Below are positions 1 to 30,200 of a DNA stretch of 64,000 nucleotides, piece by piece (positions within the stretch are counted from its first letter, which is position 1; the number at the start of each line of letters is the position of its first letter). The notes beneath the pieces are model-generated. The model was not told where the DNA came from. It searched no databases and saw only the letters and a list, made by a program, of their open reading frames with translations. The stretch comes from Thunnus maccoyii (taxonomy: Eukaryota; Chordata; Actinopteri; Scombriformes; Scombridae), in contig NC_056546.1 of assembly GCF_910596095.1 (NCBI RefSeq), positions 21,852,425-21,916,424 of the forward strand. Reading direction: 5' to 3'. Made by a program: the position numbers and the translations under genes.

Positions 1-1333
1 ACGCAGAGAGCTGCAAGAGCTGATGAGTCAAAACCCTACTACAATGATCGGTGTATACGTCACCAATGTAGAAACAATGCAGTGTCTCCCTCTCCTCTCT
101 TTGTTAGCTGAGGTCAGTGTGTGGATGGAGCTGCCTGCTGTCAAAAGTCAGCGTTGGGTTCTTGTCTAAAACCCAAAAACTGGCCCCCCAAAAACATTTT
201 CAACTCAACATTAGACATAAGGACTCAAGCTAAATAGTAATGACAATGCCAACTCAAAGCCTGGCCAAAAAAATGGTCTGGCATAAGGTTTCAGAAGTCA
301 TTTTCCCTGTGTGCAGATTATTAAGAGTCCAACATGTAGACTGCTGCAGACAGTTTCTACTCAGCTAAAGCCACACACATACCAGTTATAGGGCCATAAC
401 TATTAACCATTACTTGAATCAACTGGAAAAAGAAAACAGCCAACAGGGGTCGGCACCTTCACCTGAAAATATAGTGAGCTTCCATAAAGTGAAATCAAAC
501 ATGGCAAAAGAATAAAGAGTTATACAAAACAAAACTTGACAGAAAGGGAGTTAAGATTCTGGATTCAGGAAACCCCAACAAAACAAGGTTTACAGAGTGA
601 ACTTGGGTCTTTCACATCTAGTTCAGCTGGTCTCCTCCATGGAAAATCCTCATTCACAGCAGGAAAACCTTCTACCACCTTACAATTTATCAGTAGCTGA
701 ATTTTTAAAATTGCTTGACAGTTGAAAAAAGACCCATTAAAGCACTGTGACCTTTACCAAAGACAGCATTTTTTATTTTCCCCATCATGAGTGGCAGTGA
801 CATGGCATCTAGTATATTATGATAGCATTCATAAACAAGACATACTGACTCCATAGTCTCTTATATGGTGTATGCTGTCTATCAGAAGTGACAGCTATAA
901 AGAGATACAAGCATTTAATAACAGTACTACCTTTCCTCCAGCTCACTGTCATTTTTTCTGGATTAGAGATAAAATGCAATGAAAATTGCAAAGCTAAATG
1001 TTACACATACAATGTGGCTAGCGCTACACTCACAACTCTATAGATTTTGCTAATAAATATAGCTGTTAGTAAGTCGTTTAATTAAGCCTACACTCTAACA
1101 TATTACCACACTCTCAAGCCTTCTCAGAAAGCCAGCAAGCAAGTTTAGTGGTTTCAGTCGGAGTAAAAAGGTCGCTATACCGTCGTGCAGCGCCTTTAGC
1201 TCCTAAGCTAAAGCTAACAAGCTAGCATGGTAACAAGAACAATCAAACACAGAAACTGAAAGCGAGTTGCTAGAAAGGAGCAGTATCGTGCCCCGGTAGT
1301 GTCACTAATGTGCGGTCGTGTGGTGTTTTTCAC
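1..1333 (-). other. STRN: STRN intron 1 (5' part)
   Basis: This stretch follows the donor of STRN exon 1 on the minus strand, so it is the beginning of striatin intron 1; the next exon lies beyond the left edge. I see no other exon, RNA gene or clear transposon in it. Short ORFs here show no resemblance to a known protein. Confidence 0.75.
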
Positions 1334-1546
1334 CTGTAATTCGGCCCGCTCCACCTCCCATTGTGCCCTCTCTACTTCGAAACGGGCCCATTCGTGCTGC
1401 AGGAAGTGCAAGATCCCCGGGATACTGTATTGCGCCCTGGCCGCCTCCCCAGCGTCGCCATCGGGCAACGGTCCTTTCCCAGCGCCGGGTAAAACCGAGT
1501 TGTTATTGTTGTTGAAGAACACGCCGGGCCCCGCCTGTTCGTCCAT
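1334..1546 (-). CDS. STRN: Striatin, first coding exon (partial gene)
   Basis: Striatin is a WD40 and coiled-coil scaffold of the STRIPAK complex. It acts as a regulatory B''' subunit of PP2A and binds caveolin, calmodulin and MOB/GCKIII kinases. This exon codes for 71 residues beginning [11 protein letters not shown]. It then has a low-complexity Asn/Gly stretch and ends with the conserved motif [20 protein letters not shown] (residues about 40-59) and the start of the coiled coil ([13 protein letters not shown]). The exon closes in phase 0 at a consensus donor (CAG|GTGAAA on the minus strand). An in-frame ATG 72 nt upstream exists, but the family start is the one used here. The downstream exons (calmodulin-binding region, WD40 repeats) are outside the window. 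The paralogues STRN3 and STRN4 begin differently, and STRN is also the synteny neighbour expected beside HEATR5B. Confidence 0.93.
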
Positions 1547-1740
1547 GGCCGGGCTCGGTGGAAAGCTTTGTCCGTTGTCTCGCTGACTCTGGGTGCTGGA
1601 TACAAACGGAAAAAGCAAAAGGCTGTCGACGGCGGTCCGTCTGCTCGGCTCGGAGGAATGAACTCACTTTCTGACAGCTAGCTGTCATTGGATGACGTCA
1701 CTAACCGCGGCCACGCCCACTGCATGTCGCTAAACTATGT
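1547..1740 (-). promoter_or_regulatory. STRN: STRN 5' leader and GC-rich promoter with a CRE
   Basis: This CpG-rich stretch lies upstream of the STRN start codon. It contains a perfect palindromic cAMP response element, TGACGTCA, at 1693-1700, about 150 bp from the ATG. No TATA box is evident. The motif is seen directly; that CREB/ATF proteins bind it is inference. Confidence 0.55.
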
Positions 1741-2343
1741 TGGGTTTTTTCTTTTTTTATTGGAAAAATTCTTTACTCATAAACTGAAGTTTTTAGATTC
1801 ACAGCCCTCTTTTCCTCTTTTTTTTATTTGAATTTAACTCAATGCTTGACTCTCTTGCTCTTACAAACATTTAAAAAAAGCAACAGGTTCTGAGAATATT
1901 ACAGGAACATATTTGGTGAAACCCCCTCAAGTCAAATTAATTGCTCTTATCTAGTGTCTGTCCTTATTCATTTAAAGATTTTTATTTATTATTCATAATA
2001 ATTATTTTCCAACTTATTTAGAATATTTGTATCTCATTGCATTGATTTTTCATCCCTTATTCTTTAATATTTATACACTAGTTTTTGTTATCAGTACTCC
2101 TGTATTGTGTTGTGTACTTTTTTGTGCCTGACCTAATATGTAAATTTTTTTGTGCTGAAAAAAGATCTATATTTTTAAAGAAAATGTTGGCTGGGGGCGC
2201 TGGATTCGCTTCCCCTGAGGTCCAGACTCACCTTGTCTATTTTACCCATTACACCCATTCAATATTTAATCCCCAAACTAGGTTAAACCATCAGCTTAAA
2301 ATGTGTAACCAAATGCAGGCAACAGAAGTCAAGTCAAAGCAAC
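1741..2343. other. Intergenic, STRN promoter to HEATR5B 3' end
   Basis: AT-rich sequence with poly-T runs. No coding exon, RNA gene or recognisable mobile element is seen. It separates two genes transcribed in the same (minus) direction. Confidence 0.6.
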
Positions 2344-2349
2344 TTTATT
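2344..2349 (-). terminator. HEATR5B: Candidate HEATR5B poly(A) signal
   Basis: TTTATT on the plus strand reads AATAAA on the minus strand. It lies about 0.9 kb past the HEATR5B stop codon and is the only canonical signal I noticed between 2.34 and 3.27 kb, so the last exon would include a 3' UTR of roughly 0.9 kb (about 2330-3265). Confidence 0.5.
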
Positions 2350-3265
2350 CAAATCTCTTAATACCCCCATAACAGATCTGCCAATTTAGCATGGCAGCTG
2401 ATGCGCGCCTGTTCTTGTATCGATTGCACAAAGACAGATGGATCAAAACTAAATTATAGGCAAAACAAAATCTGTATGATATGCAGCACTTACATTAAAT
2501 AATGCAGTATTCCAACACTTAACAGCAGACTAGACTGCCTCTGAGATAATTCAAATTTCTGCCACAAATTTGAAAGCTTAATGCATTTAATTTTCAACAG
2601 GTTATAAAATATCATTCTGAGCTCAAAATAATAATCAAAAGTAATTTCTCAGTTATGTTTTACAGCATGTCATAGGAATGTTTATAACATAATTTAAGAG
2701 CAAAACATATTTTCAATAAAAAGAAAAAGAAACATCTGTAACAATCAGCAGACCCTAAGGTCATGTACTAAATCAAATTCATTAAACAGACACGCATGAT
2801 TGTAATCTAAAGGAAAAAAAAACTTGCCACGGTCATGGTGATGCAAATGCAAAAATGGCACAGTGAACATCAACTTTTGGATAGTGAGGGATGATGACCA
2901 GGCAAAAAGGAGATGATCAGGAAAAAATAAACTACTAGAAATAAAGTAAATTGTGTCCCTTTACAAATGTGCATCTGAAAATGATACATTCACACAATCA
3001 AAATTTACTACATATTGTAAAGTGAGACTCTTTTAAAGTGAACATTCAAAGGCTTTGTAATGATATTTACATAATTGCCTTCTTGACTTCATTCTTGAGT
3101 TCTCATCCGTCAAAAACAAAGATGAGATGTAGAATAAATAAATACATTTAAGAAACTGTTCATACAGACATGACATGTGCTACTCTGTTGACAGACAACA
3201 AACCAAACCAAAAAAAGACAACATGATGTTAGGCTGTGAGAGTGTGCAGTACATTTCTGGAGTGT

Positions 3266-21780
<18,515 letters not shown>

Positions 21781-21825
21781 GGCGAGGACCTTTGTATCAC
21801 AGTGGTGCCCTCGCCTCTGCAATCA

Positions 21826-22060
21826 ATCAATCAAACTTCATTTGTGTACATTTCACATAGCTTAGTGCAATACAAAGTGCTTCACAGATGAGAGTGAAAG
21901 AGGTTAAGAAGTAGATAAAATAGATTTTAAAAAACAAAGACAAATAAAATTGATGGGGGGAAAAAATAATAATAAATGAATGAAACAAAATTTTACAATA
22001 TGAATACAATACAATAGGTGAATAAGATAAAGTAAATAATGTCTTTAAATCATTCTTAGT
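21826..22060. repeat. Dispersed repeat fragment in HEATR5B intron 1
   Basis: It starts with CAATCAATCAATCAA and continues with 'cttcatttgtgtacatttca' and 'caatacaaagtgcttcacag', wording typical of retroposon tails scattered in fish genomes. It is probably a 5'-truncated LINE or SINE end; the family was not identified. Confidence 0.4.
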
Positions 22061-22620
22061 CAAAAGTCAGGCTAAAGAGGTAGGTTTAAGACTTCCAGCT
22101 GCTCTCTCAATGTTATATTAGGAGGTGTACTTTGTCTGTAGATGTTACATCTCATATTTCTGCCCTTTCATCCAATCACAATATTAGCTAGAAAACAAGA
22201 CAATAATTATTCGAGTTACCAAAGATTTGTAGACATTTTACAGTATTACTATGACTTTATTTGGTTTATGCCAAAGACAGCAGTAATTATTAGGTTCAAT
22301 CAGCTGTCAGCGCTATAGCAGCTTTTAAATCCTCTCTTACTTATCGTATAAAATGTGTCAATCTAAAATCTTAAAGCTGTGTAGCGTTAACACTTTGCTG
22401 TTTCGTGTTGACAGCTACATCCAGCTGTTGACAGGCGAGCTGGTTAACTTAGCAACCTAAGCTAGCTACGAGGAACAAGCCAAACTCCGACTACACACCC
22501 AAACTGAACCTTACCTATATACCGTCGTATTTTTTTCTTAAATTTCAGCTGTTCACATACACCTCAGCGACAACATATTACTGAAACATGTGCTATATGT
22601 AAGCAAATTGTTCATCCTAC

Positions 22621-22690
22621 CTGTGTTTCGATAACCGAGGATGAATGACGACGAGGACCGACGGTGTCGCATTAAAGATAGTCCGATGTG
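22621..22690 (-). other. HEATR5B: HEATR5B non-coding exon 1 (5' UTR)
   Basis: On the minus strand the sequence reads ...CGAAACACAG|GTAGGATG, a consensus donor at 22621/22620. The next exon's acceptor (TTGATTGCAG) lies near 21819, just upstream of the start codon. The transcription start is not defined, so the upper limit near 22690 is a guess. Confidence 0.55.
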
Positions 22691-22984
22691 AAACTACGGG
22701 AAGTAATGTACAGAAAATACAGCTTTAAAATAATCAACAAAAAAGTGCCATATTATGTGTATCATTTTTTCCAGTTGTCTTAATGCACAAAAAATAAGAA
22801 CCTTCCTCTGAATGATTTATCAAAAGCGCCGGAACTTTATAATTGTTTAGTACCTTGTAGCTAGTCGGAACATATCGTTGAACGAACCAAACATTAGCAA
22901 AGCAAACATAAACCCACAACCGGAATAGTTTATAAGTCGCTGTAACTGTTCTTTGATACATTCTTGCCCTTTTGTGCGGTCAAA
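22691..22984. promoter_or_regulatory. Head-to-head promoter of HEATR5B and GPATCH11
   Basis: About 300 bp separates the HEATR5B leader (minus) from the GPATCH11 ATG (plus). GGAA-type ETS-like cores occur (CGCCGGAACTT near 22828, ACCGGAATAG near 22920, ACGGGAAGTAA near 22696). No strong TATA box is seen. Bidirectional activity is inferred from geometry. Confidence 0.55.
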
Positions 22985-25011
22985 ATGTCTGATGAGGAAG
23001 AGGACTATATGTCTGACGCATTTCTCAGCAAAATGTAAGCATTATTTGTGGCTAGTGTTTGTATTAAAAGCTCGAAGCATCGAGGTTGCTACATTGGGAA
23101 CCATTTTGGTACTTTTGTATGTTGTATGAAGTTAAAAGCTAATTCAGACCAATTCAAAAGAGCCCTTTGATGCTATTTTGTTGGCTTTTTAATGTATAAT
23201 ATCACCCTACCCATGGCCTGCACTTAAAAATGAGTCATTTGGCTAAATCTGAGACATTATCATATCACTGATAACAAATAAAGTAAGTTGTGTCAGCTAT
23301 GAAGATGTAGAAGTGGGAGTTAACAATCATTGCTCTCGCATTAACTGAATATCATTGTTTTCTTATCCCAAAATAACATTTTCTATGTTGTTCTGTCTGC
23401 CAGACAAGATGTGAAACCAGGTGTCAGCATGGTGAGGCGAGTAAAAGAAGCAATGAAGAAGGAGGCAGAGCAAAAGGAGAAGAACATCAGGAATCGCCAG
23501 AAGACCTACAAAGAGCAAGAGAAAGACAGCCGAGAAGCAGCTTTACAGAGCTCCATCAGTAATGAGAACAAGGGCTTTGCACTTCTGCAGAAAATGGGTT
23601 ACAAAGCTGGTCAAGGCCTCGGAAAGCAGGGCAAGTTTTCTTCTTTTACTCTTCGATTTACTGATTTTTCAACTGTTACTGTATTTATTTCATGTATTCA
23701 TGATCCTCTCTGTTACCTCTGCAGGAGCAGGAAGAGTTGATCCAATTCCATTAAATATCAAAACTGGTAAGGAATACATTTTAAAATTTAAAGTGTATTT
23801 GGAAACAACCTGCGTAATTCGACTGATTGCTTACCTTTTCTTTCTGTAATGATTCAGACAGAGGTGGCATTGGAATGGAGGAGGTGAAGAAGAGAAAAGC
23901 GGAGGAGGAACTTGAACATTACCGACAGAAAGTACGAGCCAAACAACAGAATGAGACCAAATCACTGGAAGATTTTAGGTGAAGTTTGCAGATTTCTAAG
24001 AGATGCCCTATGCCCCTGAGCATTGTCCCATACTATAAACACTACTCTTAAAATAGACCTAAAATCTTTCTATTCAGGAAGGCTTTTTCATCTTAACTCT
24101 TTATTATTAATTTCTTTATGTTGTATGTTCTATTTATAAATACCGTAGCACTTTGAGTTTCACTATGAATGAAAAGTGTGGTGTATTATTATGAAAAGTG
24201 TATATGTATTATTATTAATATCATCATTTTTATTATAATGCAAGTGTTTCACAGTCTCTGTGTGTGGGCTATCATGTTTCCTTCATTCCAGGTCAAGAGT
24301 AAGGACAGAGAGAGAAGAGCGTAAGATTGAAGGAGATCTCAGAAGGAGTCAGTCAGCCTGTGAGCAGCTTGACAGTCAGAAGGTTGGAGAAATTATGGCT
24401 ATAGCAGAGGCTCATCAGAAAACATATTTTGATATTTCACTGCTGGTCAGTATAGAGTGTGAATCCTTTGGCTGAGTTGTTTTTTTTTAAATTTCAGGGT
24501 ATCACAGTCCCTAGGGAAGACTGGTACTGGCCTAAAGCAGAGGCTGATGATGAGGAAGAAGAAGTTGAGGAGGAGGAGGAGGAGGAAGAGGAGATTGTGG
24601 AATTAACCGTCAGTATCAAGTTGAACTTGTTTTTTCAGTGATGTAATGTGTAATCCTATTATATGAACCAATCAGTTTTGTTGTTGGGGATAGTTAATAT
24701 ACTTGCGTATGCTGCAATAAATGCATCTTGTAGGATTTTGTGGTGATTAATTCAGATTAATCTTACAATGTATTTGTTATATTCTTTTCTCTTACAGTCC
24801 TTTGACAAACTGCAAATTCTGACATCCTATTTACGTGGAGTCCATTTTTACTGCATATGGTGTGGGACCACCTATAATGGTAAGAGTGTTGACAACATGG
24901 CTACTTCATGTTGCTTTTATTGCATTTGCTGACATACAGTTTTCTTGTTTGACAGATGAAGAGGATTTGTGCTCTAACTGTCCCGGGGATACAGCAGCAG
25001 ACCACGAATGA
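22985..25011 (+). CDS. GPATCH11: G-patch domain-containing protein 11, complete, 8 exons
   Basis: GPATCH11 (CCDC75/CENP-Y) is a nuclear G-patch protein; G-patch proteins commonly activate DEAH-box helicases. Exons: 22985-23034, 23404-23630, 23725-23766, 23858-23978, 24292-24382, 24498-24608, 24798-24879, 24956-25011. They give 259 residues starting MSDEEEDYMSDAF. A lysine-rich coiled stretch (28-60) precedes the G-patch (about 69-106, NKGFALLQKMGYKAGQGLGK). A poly-Glu run follows (about 194-209). The DUF4187-type tail has paired cysteines C233/C236 and C247/C250 and ends ADHE. The family is of similar length (human about 260). The second intron starts with GC (CAGG|GCAAGT) and ends in AG; all others are GT-AG. 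Gene order beside HEATR5B supports the call. Confidence 0.95.
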
Positions 25012-25722
25012 ACTTGATAAAAAATATATGTGTGCAGTAGTTCTGAGTGAAAAAGCAGTAACAAGTGTTTGACAGTGGAAACATTATACATGTTAAGTGA
25101 GTGCATATTACAGCATGAAACAGGTTCATCACACTATCATTATCATCACACCCAACAGCCTGTAATAAGCAGTTAAGGCAGTACAGTGATCAGATTTTGA
25201 GCATCATCCCATTTGAATCTGCTCTCCATCTCTGGAAGGACATTGTTGATGCTGTTTGGTGGAGGACTTTCTTAATTTTTTTTTTTCATTTGGAAATCCT
25301 GTGGAAAATTTAGGATGCTTTGTATTATTTATATTTTGAATAGATGTACAATGATTTGTTACATTTTTTTAGAATTCTACGTTAACCATTGTTTTTTTTT
25401 TTAGCGACTTATATTACATTAAATGATGTTGGGTTTGATTTACCTAACAAATGTAAATAATGTAATGTAAATATGATACTGCCATTTTGCCTTTCTGTGT
25501 ATGTGGTGCTCAGTTGTGACTTTCTAGGTCTAAAAATTATTATATTAAAAGAGACTAATAGATTATAGACTCAATAGGATTTTGACAAAAGTTACCAAAA
25601 ATGGTAACAACAACCCGTTTAGATAGGGTCACATACTATAATAGTTAACTTTTACCTAAAACTGTGACCCCCATAGTATTTTGAGATAGGGTCACATATT
25701 TCAGTAGCTGTGATGGAGGTAA
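25012..25722 (+). other. GPATCH11 3' UTR and intergenic sequence
   Basis: AT-rich sequence after the stop codon. ATTAAA at 25544-25549 is the best poly(A) signal candidate noticed. Two copies of 'gatagggtcacata' (about 25622 and 25685) with GTGACC in between form a small inverted/direct repeat. Confidence 0.45.
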
Positions 25723-25730
25723 CTAGTGGC

Positions 25731-26584
25731 CAGTGGTGGAGGAAATACTCAGATCCTTTTCTTAACTGAAAGTCAATCAATACCACAATGTAAAAATACT
25801 TCCAAGTAAAAGTTCTACATTTAAGCATAGAAGTATTACCAGTTAAGTTTACTAAACTATTAAAATAAAAGTACTTGTTTTGCAGAAAAACGAACTGTGA
25901 CTGATATATTAAATACAAACAAAGTGCATTGTTAATACTGATGAGTCAATGCATAAACAGCATTTTATTGGTGTAGATGCTTGAGGTGGAGCTAGTTTAA
26001 ACTGCCTTGTGAGGAGCATAAGACAAATCTGAGGGGTCTTGAGATGATAGATTGGGTTGGAAAGAAGAGAAGGCAAAGTTCTGCTTCATACATGTGGGTT
26101 AAAGTTTCAGAACCTTTCTTCAATCTTTGCATTTTTGTGAAATATTGGAGAGTTTGACCTCTCTGGGTCTCAAATAGTTATTTATTTGAAACCATGTGAG
26201 GGGAAAAGTCTCTTTGCTGGAACTGCAAACAACTCATAGACATCTGAAATATCACAAAGAGACACAACTACATTTATTTTTTACAAGAGGTCACAAGCCA
26301 AAACATTTGGGAACCACTGGTTTAATCTTTAATAATGCAGCTTAATTTATAAGCTTAACATTATGTTATTTTATATAAAAAATTTGATCTATAAAAGTAA
26401 CTAGTAATTAAATCTGTCGAATAAATGTAGTGGAGTACAAAGTACAATATTTTTTCTCTGAAATGTAGTGGAGTAGAACTATAAAGCAGCATAAAATGAA
26501 AATACTCAAGTACAGTATAAGTACCTTAAAATTGACGGTACTTGTAATAAACAGTAGTTGAGTAAATGTACTTAGTTACTACTG
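25731..26584 (+). mobile_element. hAT-like non-autonomous transposon
   Basis: It begins CAGTGGTGGAGGAAATACTC and ends AGTTACTACTG, giving imperfect terminal inverted repeats (CAGTGGTGG against CAGTAGTAG). The flanks are a near-matching 8-bp target duplication: ctagtggc (25723-25730) and ctaatggc (26585-26592). The text 'aagtactcagatccttt... gagtaaatgtacttagttac' is typical of a very common fish element. There is no transposase ORF. The middle (about 25,980-26,330) looks unrelated and may be a nested insertion. Confidence 0.7.
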
Positions 26585-27042
26585 CTAATGGCCAACGTGG
26601 ATATCTACTACTTTACAATAACATTTCGAGCGTCTACTTAACGATTATTAGCATTGAACAACTACAGCTCCCATGAGTCTTAGCTGCAGTTGCGATACTC
26701 AAACCTTATAGGAACTGTAGTTATTTAACAAGCTAATAAAATAACGATTTAGTTCAGGTGAAAAACAGGTAGACACGTTTTAAAGTTAACTGCAGCTGCT
26801 TTTAATGAAATTCAAGCAAATGTTAATTCAAATCTAAGAATCCATCAAAATGATTATTTACAGAATATGGATGTTAGCTAAAACAAACACATCACTTTTA
26901 CTTCACTGAGACTTTTTCCACACTTTCCAAGGTGAGTTACATTTTCGCTTCCACTTGTCAGCTGGTTCATGTTTGCTGAACCAGTTTTGATATTTCGGAC
27001 GCCATTTGAAGGCGCCACCACTCTGGAGCATGACGTTTTACC

Positions 27043-27056
27043 GAGAAAACGAAACT
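27043..27056 (-). promoter_or_regulatory. ISRE upstream of PKR copy A
   Basis: The plus strand reads GAGAAAACGAAACT. Its reverse complement AGTTTCGTTTTCTC matches the interferon-stimulated response element AGTTTCNNTTTCNC at every defined position. It lies about 150 bp upstream of the PKR-A start codon, as expected for an interferon-induced gene bound by ISGF3/IRFs. Function is inferred. Confidence 0.75.
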
Positions 27057-27109
27057 TGCGGAGGGGCACGGCTGAATCGAAAGTCTTCAGACATTGACGC
27101 AGAGTAAAG

Positions 27110-27175
27110 ATGAAAATGGAAAAGATGCACTATATTGAGATTTGTACCTTGTTTTCCCATTTTTATGTGATTTGA
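27110..27175 (+). other. Upstream ORF in the PKR-A leader
   Basis: An ATG at 27110 opens a 21-codon uORF with three in-frame Met codons (positions 1, 3 and 6), ending TGA at 27173-27175, 30 nt before the main ATG. It is in the transcript only if transcription starts upstream of 27110, which the ISRE position makes plausible. Confidence 0.5.
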
Positions 27176-27205
27176 GTCGGCATTCCGGCCGCTGTGTTGT
27201 TTATG

Positions 27206-30200
27206 ATGGAAACGGGAAACTACGTAGCTAAACTAAACGAGTATGCACAGAGGACGCGGTCGCAGCTGAAATATGAGGACGTCGGATCTGTTGGCCCTGA
27301 TCACATTAAAACGTGAGTTTAATACATTCTCTGGTGGGTCTTAAGACCTGCAAAGTCAAGCGTGATTAAAGGATTTGAACACATTTTGGAGTTTTAACAG
27401 CAGTCTCTTTTTGAACTGGAGGATGTGGTATTTCCATGGGTGTCAATCCGGGATCTTTCCAGTTAAGATGCAAACATAAACGCACATTGAACCTTAAAGC
27501 TCCCATGTGTATATTTGCAAAATTGCAACCGTTTTGTGTGTAGAAAAATAAGAAAATGTGTGCATTCTGCATGGTCCTTCAGTTCATTCAATGTCTCTAG
27601 GAATGTTTACATTCCCAGTGTGATTTTTCCACATAGCAATGCACTTTGTCACCACATTTAAACCACACACGCATTTCTCTTAATATTAAGTTAACATTGT
27701 AGACCTGAAATAATTTGTTGAGATATTCAATTTGAGATTTCCCCCCTCTGGTCTATATATCCCTGCCTCTGCTGAATTATTTGTATCCCTCCATAGTGAT
27801 TCATGCTGCTTCACGCATAGACCATATAACATATATAAAATAAAAAAAAGGCTATTTAATAAAATCTATGTAAAGTGCTGCAGCGTGAGAACATCAGTGC
27901 AAACAATAATAAAGTCAGGAATGGACATTCACTGTCACTACGCGTGAAAACGTGTAACACGGCGTCTGGGCTACGTGATGACGCAGTAAATGGACGGGGG
28001 GGGGGGGGGGGGGGGGGGGTAAATGATGGGCGACACACTATGGATGACCACTCCACAGGACAGCAGAAAAAGAAGACTGAAGTCCGTAATCAAAATAGAC
28101 TGTTTTCTTAGTCTGACAAGTAGGCATTTATTGTAGCCCAGTGGTTCTCAAGTGGGGTCCGGGGAACCTCAGGGGTCCTTGGGGGGGATCCAAGGGGTCC
28201 CCTGCACAAAGATGAATAATTTATTTTCACTTTAAATCCATCCATGTAATTAAAACACCTAAAAGCAAAAATCTTATCAGAAGGGGGACAAAATCTAAAA
28301 ACAAATCAAAAAATTTAAAGTTTGAGAACCACTGTTGTAGCCTATTTATTTTTATGATGACAGCATGTTATGCATGCTGTGATTATTTTCTACTCAATAT
28401 TGACGTTTGCTGCGCATAAAGCTGAATTAAACAGTGACTTGCAAGAATGACATGAAGTGTATTGGCACATCTAGCTGAGTATCCACATTACTGAAAGGAG
28501 CGTTTGGAGATTTAATTCTGGCAGATTTTTTCACAAACCACACCCTGGAGATATTATTGTTTCCTGCATACAGTGTTGGGAAAAAACTGAGGAATATGGA
28601 ATAAATTTGTCCCATCAATGAAAAAGTAAGAACGCCTGCACACTTACTCCAGTCTGATTAAAATTTAATTAGATAGGACAATGTTTCGATCCTACTCAGA
28701 TCATCAATTGATGCTGTTTTTTATAGCCTTGCACCTACATGATGTGCATATTTACTCTCCTTCAACTGATTAACTTGTCCCATGTCATAGCTGCAGTGCC
28801 CTGCTTTGACTCATAGGACAAAATTTACAGTCCAGGAAGCCTTTCTGGGACTGTTTTCATGAGGAAAGTTGGAATTCAACTATAGCTCAGTCACAGTGAA
28901 GGAATGGTTATAGCATTCAGTATCAGTATTGTTATGGAATTTTCCATCTTTAGGGGTTACAAATTGGGTTACACTGGGTCAAGTCTGGGCCTTGAGGTCA
29001 CACTGTAATTCTTAAGCAGGAAGGGGACATTCTCTCCTCTCCTTGAGACTCCAGCTGTCTGTGATGTTTGGGGAAAGCAGAAACCTCTCTCATAGAGGGT
29101 AAATCAGCATTGATTCAATAGAATCAGTAGATTCTATCGACACAGTCAGACATTCAAACCAAATATCTGCTGAAGTTCCATGCAACGTGACCTGAACTGA
29201 CACAGGTAAACTGCAGTTCCTTGTTTAGAAACTAGTGAATCAATTAGACTAATTTTTCATATTGTAGGCTGATCTGCTTGGGTTAAAGACTAAGACTCAG
29301 ACCTCCAAGGGGCAGAACAAAAAGAGACCGCATTCGAGTTGCAGATGACTTCGATGCTCGCTATTTCAGTTCTCCTTGGCCAAGTACTTCAATAAACATT
29401 TTCAGCTTTAAGACATCAAAGGCTTGTGCGCGCTTTTCTCCACTGAGGTGCTGACCATCGCTCAAAATATCCACAACAAGTATCTGTTGATATTTGTAAG
29501 CACAAAGAGGCAGGTGTATACCTTCTGTTGCAACTGTTTAAGGACAGTTCACAATTTTTTGGGTCTGTCTTAAAACAACAGTGAGGTGCCCAAATGAAAA
29601 TTGAAACAGGTTTTTCTTGTCATAATCGTTCCTCCTGTTTATACTGGCCAGTGTTTCCCCTATAGTAGTACAGGTCTGGTGGGCCGCTAGGCCAACAAGA
29701 ACCCCCACCAGACCAAAAGAATATTTTTTGTAATGCCAAAAATAATGCCAAATATCCATTAATTTGGAAATCAATAGCATTGGGGGGGGGGGCTCTGTGC
29801 AGCGCTGCTCTGAAACATGAGTCAACGTCTGTGTTGTTGTCTGTGAAACTCTTGGAAGCGTAGCTCTTTTTAAGGAATAGTACAGGGCATAAGGAGTGTG
29901 CGTAGCAAGTGAGTGGGTGAGTGAGAGACTGGGTGGCAGAAAAGTGACGGTGAATGCGAGCGGAGCAGAGGAAAAGGTTAGCAGTAAGTTGTCAATCTGG
30001 CAGTAAATGTATAGTACAGATATCCACTTGACATGACCACTTCAAAAACGATTTTGAGTATTGACTGTCCTGTTTTTCTTTATAATTTCTTAGATTTACC
30101 CTAAGAGCAGTCCTGAATGGTAAGGCGTATCCTGATGGTGTGGGGAAGAACAAGAAGGAAGCCAAACACAATGCAGCAAAAAATGCTCTAAAAGGCTTGT

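Noticed and set aside
1299-1586. Plus-strand ORFs opposite STRN exon 1
   Set aside because: They are frame shadows of a GC-rich coding exon; the conserved striatin protein is on the other strand.
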